Assembly (NCBI RefSeq): GCF_020387415.1
Contig: NZ_JAGWCB010000006.1
Location: forward strand, 248,001 to 312,000
Reading direction: 5' to 3'
Source of the DNA: Ideonella benzenivorans
GTDB lineage: Bacteria; Pseudomonadota; Gammaproteobacteria; Burkholderiales; Burkholderiaceae_C
Length of the DNA: 64,000 nucleotides
The translations under genes were made by a program, and so were the position numbers. Every line of letters begins with the position of its first letter. Position 1 is the first letter of the stretch. Below, piece by piece: positions 59,979 through 64,000 of the stretch. The notes below the pieces were generated by a model that was given only the letters and a program-made list of their open reading frames with translations, was not told the origin of the DNA and made no database searches.

Positions 59979-61070
59979 TCAGGCGGGCAGGGTCAACCGG
60001 GCCGGCACCGGCTGGCCGCGGCGCGGCGGCGTGGCCACCGTGTCCAGCATCATCAGCACCAGGCGGCGCAGGCCGTCCCAGGCGTCTTCCGGCCACGCGG
60101 GGTGGCGCAGGCCCTTGACCAGGCCGTCGCAGACGCTGGCGGCTTCGACCAGCGCCGTCAGCCGGGTGTCGTCCAGACCGGGCAGCACCCGCTCGAACAG
60201 GCGCTCTTTCTCGCCCCAGACGCGGGCCTCGCGCAGGGCCATGGGCAGCGGCTTGCCATCGGCCATCGCCGCGCGGGCACGGGCCAGGGCGCGGATGTCG
60301 TCGGCCAGCGTCCAGTGCACCAGCACGGCCGCCTCGCCCTCGGCCTTCAGGCCGTCGAGCATGCGCAAGGCCCGGCCGGCCTGACCGGCCAGCACGGCCG
60401 CGCCCAGCTTGAACACGTCGTAACGGGCCACGTCCAGCACGGCTTCTTCGATCTGGGCGAAATCCAGCTCGCCCGCCGGGTAGAGCAGGGCCAGCTTCTG
60501 CAGTTCCTGGTGCGCGGCCAGCAGGTTGCCCTCGACCCGGTCGGCAAAGAAGGCCAGGGCCTGCTGACCGGCCTCGCCGACGGGCACGCGCTGGCCCTGG
60601 GCGGCCAGGCGCTGGGCGATCCAGGCCGGTAGCTGGTGGCGTTCCACCGGATCCACCCGCACCGTGACGCCAGCCCGGTCCAGGGCCTGGAACCAGGCGC
60701 CCTGCAGCTGCTGGCGGTCCAGCCGGGGCAGGTGCACCAGGGTCAGCACGCCCTCGGGCAGCCGCTCGCAGTATTGCTGCAGCGCGGCCGAGCCGTCCTT
60801 GCCCGGTTTGCCGGAGGGGATGCGGATCTCGATCAGCTTCTGGTCGGCGAACAGGCCCATGGACTGGGCCGCGCCCAGCACCCCGCTCCAGTCGAAGTGG
60901 GCGCCGCTGACGGTGAAGACCTGGCGTTCGCTGTAGCCGGCGGCCCGGGCGGCGGCGCGCACCGCATCGCCGGCCTCCTGGGCCAGCAAGGCCTCGTCGC
61001 CGTGGACGGTGTAGAGCGGCTTGAGCCCGCGGGCGAGCTGCGAGGCCAACTGGTCGGCGCGCACCTGCAT
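59979..61070 (-). CDS. holA: DNA polymerase III delta subunit
   Basis: Clamp-loader subunit of 363 aa. The N-terminal AAA-like domain lacks a nucleotide site, as expected (YTVHGDEALLAQEA near 19); the middle has DRVEGNLLAAHQELQKLALL near 175, the most conserved delta segment. It opens the beta clamp within the clamp loader. It starts 10 nt after lptE, in the leuS-lptE-holA order common to proteobacteria. Confidence 0.95.
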   Translation of the reverse strand: MQVRADQLASQLARGLKPLYTVHGDEALLAQEAGDAVRAAARAAGYSERQVFTVSGAHFDWSGVLGAAQSMGLFADQKLIEIRIPSGKPGKDGSAALQQYCERLPEGVLTLVHLPRLDRQQLQGAWFQALDRAGVTVRVDPVERHQLPAWIAQRLAAQGQRVPVGEAGQQALAFFADRVEGNLLAAHQELQKLALLYPAGELDFAQIEEAVLDVARYDVFKLGAAVLAGQAGRALRMLDGLKAEGEAAVLVHWTLADDIRALARARAAMADGKPLPMALREARVWGEKERLFERVLPGLDDTRLTALVEAASVCDGLVKGLRHPAWPEDAWDGLRRLVLMMLDTVATPPRRGQPVPARLTLPA

Positions 61071-61080
61071 CGCGCGCGCC

Positions 61081-61647
61081 TCAGGGGGCCGACGGGGCCG
61101 AGGCCGCGGCGCTGGCCGTCGAGGCGGCCGGCAGCGGGGGCAGCGGTTTGTGCGCGGCCACCACCAGCATGCGCAGGACCTGCTGGGCGAGGTCGTCGCG
61201 CATCTCCTGCAGCAGGCTGGCTTCCTCGGTCTGCTTGGCCAGGGCGTTGGTTTCGTTGTAGCTCAGGTCGCGCTCGCGCTGCAGTTCGGTGTCGCCCAGC
61301 AGCACCCGGCCGTCCGGCCGGCTGAGCCGGAAGCGCAGCTGCACCCGCAGGCGGAATTCACGCACCTGGCCGGCCGTGGTCGAGGCGGCCACGATGCGGT
61401 AGGTGCGGTCATCCAGCGCGGTCAGCACCACCTCGGCCTGGGCCGGGCTGTCCACGACCACGGCCGAAGTGGGCAGCGCAGCGCGCAGGGCGGCTTCCAT
61501 CGGCGAGCGGGCCTGGAAGCCCACCAGTGCGATGCGGGTGTAGGGCAGCTCGGGCGGGCGGCGCAGCGCAAAGCCGCAACCGGCCAGCGCGGCCACCAGC
61601 GAGAGGCTGACCAAGCCTTGCAGCAGGCGGCGACGGGGGGGCGTCAT
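61081..61647 (-). CDS. lptE: LPS-assembly lipoprotein LptE
   Basis: Outer-membrane lipoprotein of 188 aa. The lipobox is LAGC with Cys24 as the lipid anchor, followed by GFALRRPPELPYTRI, typical of LptE. It plugs the LptD barrel. The C-terminus is Ala/Pro/Ser-rich. The ATG at 61647 is preferred over a GTG two codons upstream. It lies 11 nt after leuS. Confidence 0.93.
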   Translation of the reverse strand: MTPPRRRLLQGLVSLSLVAALAGCGFALRRPPELPYTRIALVGFQARSPMEAALRAALPTSAVVVDSPAQAEVVLTALDDRTYRIVAASTTAGQVREFRLRVQLRFRLSRPDGRVLLGDTELQRERDLSYNETNALAKQTEEASLLQEMRDDLAQQVLRMLVVAAHKPLPPLPAASTASAAASAPSAP

Positions 61648-61658
61648 GGGCACCGGCC

Positions 61659-64000
61659 TCAGACCACCACGTTGACCAGACGGCCCGGCACCACGATCAC
61701 CTTCTTGGGCGGCTTGCCCTCGGTGAACTTGGCCAGCTCCGGGTCGGCCAGTGCGGCCACGGCGGCCGCTTCGATGGTTGCCTTGTCGGCCGTGGCGGAC
61801 ACCTTCACCGCACCGCGCAACTTGCCGTTGATCTGCAGCACCAGCTCGATCTCGTCCTGCACCAGCGCGGCCTCGTCCACCTGCGGCCAGGGCGCGTCCA
61901 GCAGGTCACCCAGCATGGCGGCATAACCCAGCTCGGTCCACAGGCCGTGGGTGATGTGCGGGCAGGCGGGGTAGAGGGCGCGCAGCAGCACCGAGTAGCC
62001 TTCGCGCAGCACGGCGGTGTCGCCGGCCGAGCCGTCGGGCTTGAAGCCCTCCAGCGCGTTGAGCAGCTTCATGCAGCCCGACACCACGGTGTTGTACTGC
62101 ATGCGCTCGTAGTCGGACGAGACCTGCTTGAGCACCAGGTGCACTTCGCGGCGCAGGACCTTGGCCGGGGCCGACAGGGCGGCGAAATCGCTGCCAGCGG
62201 CCTTCAGCAGTTCGCTGTGCTTGGCCGCGAAGCCCCAGACCCGCTTGAGGAAGCGGTGCGCGCCTTCCACGGCGGCGTCGTTCCACTCCAGCGTCTGCTC
62301 GGGCGGGCTGGCGAACATCACGAACAGGCGCGCGGTGTCGGCGCCGTAGGTGTTGATCAGGTCCTGCGGATCCACGCCGTTGTTCTTCGACTTGGACATC
62401 GTGCCGATGCCCTGGTAGTCGATCGGCGTGCCGGCGGGCAGATCGCCCTTGGCGTCCTTCAGCTTGGCGCCGACGACCTTGCCACCGGCGTCCAGCACGT
62501 TCTCCACCTCGTGCGGCCAGAAGTACTCGATGCCGCCCTTGTCGGTGCGGCGCGAGTAGATGTGGTTGAGCACCATGCCCTGGGTGAGCAGCTTGGTGAA
62601 GGGCTCGCTGACCTCGACCAGCTTCAGGTCGCGCATCACCTTGGTCCAGAAGCGGGCGTACAGCAGGTGCAGGATCGCGTGCTCGATGCCGCCGATGTAC
62701 TGGTCCATCGGCATCCAGTACTTGGCGCCCTCGGCCACCATCGCGTCCGGGTTGGTCGGGTCGCAATAGCGCATGAAGTACCAGGACGAATCGATGAAGG
62801 TGTCCATCGTGTCTGTCTCGCGGCGGGCCGGCTTGCCGCAGCAGGGGCAGGGCACGTTCAGGAAGGACGCGCACTTGTTCAGCGGGTTGCCGCTGCCGTC
62901 GGGGATCAGGTCCTCGGGCAGCACCACCGGCAGGTCCTGCTCGGGCACCGGCACGGCGCCGCAATCGTCGCAGTGGATGATGGGGATGGGCGTGCCCCAG
63001 TAGCGCTGGCGGCTGATGCCCCAGTCGCGCAGGCGCCAGGTGGTCTTCTTCTCGCCCAGGCCACGGGCAACCAAGAGTTCAGCCACCTTGCCGACCGCCG
63101 CCTTGTGGCCCAGGCCATCGAGTTCACCGGAGTTCACGCAGACGCACTTCTGCTTGTCGCCGTACCACTCCTGCCAGGCCTCGGTGGAGAAGGTCTCGCC
63201 GTCGACGGCGACGACCTGCCGGATGGCCAGGCCGTACTTCTGGGCGAAGGCGAAGTCGCGTTCGTCGTGCGCCGGCACGCCCATCACCGCGCCGTCGCCG
63301 TAGCTCATCAGCACATAGTTGCCGACCCAGACCTCGACCTGGGCGCCGGTCAGCGGGTGGGTGACGAACAGGCCGGTCGGGCGGCCTTCCTTTTCCTTCA
63401 GGGCCAGCTCGGCCTCGGTCGTGCCACCCTTCTTGCACTCTTCGATGAAGGCGGCCAGCTCGGCATTGCCGGCGGCGGCATGGGTGGCCAGCGGGTGCTC
63501 CGGCGCCACGGCGCAGAAGGTCACGCCCATGATGGTGTCGGCGCGCGTGGTGAAGACGTAGAGCTTGCCGTCCTGGATCAGCGTGCCCGAGGCGTCGCGG
63601 ATCTCGTGCGGGAAGGCGAAGCGCACGCCCTCGCTCTTGCCGATCCAGTTCTCCTGCATCAGGCGCACGCGCTCGGGCCAGCCCGACAGGTAGTTCGGGT
63701 CCTCGGGGTTGGCCACCGCGCTCAGCAGCTCGTCGGCGTACTTCACGATGTTCAGGTAGTAGCCGGGGATCTCGCGCTTCTCGACCGGCGCGCCCGAGCG
63801 CCAGCCCTTGCCGTCGATCACCTGCTCGTTGGCCAGCACGGTCTGGTCCACCGGGTCCCAGTTGACGACCTGGGTGCGGCGCTCGGCGATGCCCGCCTTG
63901 AGCATCTGCAGGAACAGCCACTGGTTCCACTTGTAGTAGCTGGGCTGGCAGGTGGCGACCTCGCGCGACCAGTCGATGGCCAGGCCCATGGCCTGCATCT
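61659..64000 (-). CDS. leuS: Leucyl-tRNA synthetase, N-terminus beyond the window
   Basis: The C-terminal roughly 780 aa of leucyl-tRNA synthetase; the start lies right of the window. The editing domain has TTRADTIMG and the conserved AHDERDF loop; the catalytic fold resumes with [22 protein letters not shown] and the [11 protein letters not shown] signature loop. The anticodon-binding helices and the C-terminal LeuRS domain ([12 protein letters not shown]) are complete. It charges tRNA-Leu and removes misacylated products. Confidence 0.97.
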   Translation of the reverse strand, partial: MQAMGLAIDWSREVATCQPSYYKWNQWLFLQMLKAGIAERRTQVVNWDPVDQTVLANEQVIDGKGWRSGAPVEKREIPGYYLNIVKYADELLSAVANPEDPNYLSGWPERVRLMQENWIGKSEGVRFAFPHEIRDASGTLIQDGKLYVFTTRADTIMGVTFCAVAPEHPLATHAAAGNAELAAFIEECKKGGTTEAELALKEKEGRPTGLFVTHPLTGAQVEVWVGNYVLMSYGDGAVMGVPAHDERDFAFAQKYGLAIRQVVAVDGETFSTEAWQEWYGDKQKCVCVNSGELDGLGHKAAVGKVAELLVARGLGEKKTTWRLRDWGISRQRYWGTPIPIIHCDDCGAVPVPEQDLPVVLPEDLIPDGSGNPLNKCASFLNVPCPCCGKPARRETDTMDTFIDSSWYFMRYCDPTNPDAMVAEGAKYWMPMDQYIGGIEHAILHLLYARFWTKVMRDLKLVEVSEPFTKLLTQGMVLNHIYSRRTDKGGIEYFWPHEVENVLDAGGKVVGAKLKDAKGDLPAGTPIDYQGIGTMSKSKNNGVDPQDLINTYGADTARLFVMFASPPEQTLEWNDAAVEGAHRFLKRVWGFAAKHSELLKAAGSDFAALSAPAKVLRREVHLVLKQVSSDYERMQYNTVVSGCMKLLNALEGFKPDGSAGDTAVLREGYSVLLRALYPACPHITHGLWTELGYAAMLGDLLDAPWPQVDEAALVQDEIELVLQINGKLRGAVKVSATADKATIEAAAVAALADPELAKFTEGKPPKKVIVVPGRLVNVVV

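Overview
The window is a dense, GC-rich (roughly 70 % by eye) stretch of a proteobacterial chromosome. It points to a Burkholderiales betaproteobacterium. The signs are a methionine synthase split into two genes with an S-adenosylhomocysteine (SAH) riboswitch, a Burkholderia-type 2-aminoethylphosphonate cluster, the dacC-dat-ybeD-lipB-lipA and lptD-surA-rsmA orders, a metal-ligand-poor HemB and HemJ. The genus cannot be fixed from this alone. No rRNA, tRNA, CRISPR array, insertion sequence or phage gene was seen.

Layout. 1-6 kb: the end of a capsule locus (kpsS), then the two halves of cobalamin-dependent methionine synthase on the minus strand, with a lone cNMP-binding protein gene antisense between them and an SAH riboswitch before the larger half. 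6-10.6 kb: a translationally coupled HD-GYP and PAS-GGDEF-EAL pair (c-di-GMP signalling), a DUF1840 protein and a histidine phosphatase. 10.6-19.6 kb: a divergent phosphonate island. The minus strand carries phnR, an HD-domain gene and a DMT permease; the plus strand carries an ABC importer (phnS, phnT, fused phnU), phnW, a HAD phosphatase and phnX, which together import 2-aminoethylphosphonate and break it down to phosphate and acetaldehyde. 19.7-28.9 kb: sulfotransferase, chemoreceptor, ruvB, a small copper-related module, ruvA, phoH-ybeY and a CorA transporter. 28.9-37.8 kb: hemB divergent from hemJ with a probable small RNA between them, vanZ, ferredoxin, hydrolase, then dacC, dat, ybeD, lipB and lipA.

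37.8-48 kb holds a full hca-mhp operon in one run (hcaE-F-C-B, mhpB, hcaD, mhpD-F-E-C) under a divergent HcaR-like LysR regulator. It encodes dioxygenation of 3-phenylpropionate/cinnamate, meta-cleavage, and conversion to succinate or fumarate, pyruvate and acetyl-CoA. 48-53.7 kb is an envelope block (amgK, lptD, surA, rsmA) closed by a strong terminator. 53.7-54.9 kb is a lower-GC patch with a secreted RNase Sa-like guanyl ribonuclease and a barstar inhibitor, separated by an intrinsic terminator that a translationally coupled start would read through. 55-64 kb: maeB, thiL-pgpA-pncC, DUF2789, and leuS-lptE-holA, with leuS running off the right edge.

The signals most worth a second look are the RNase/barstar junction, the SAH riboswitch with its competing hairpin, the candidate small RNA before hemJ, the perfect palindromes beside phnR and hcaR, and a repeated arrangement in which a -10-like hexamer lies 6-9 nt before the start codon, suggesting leaderless transcripts.
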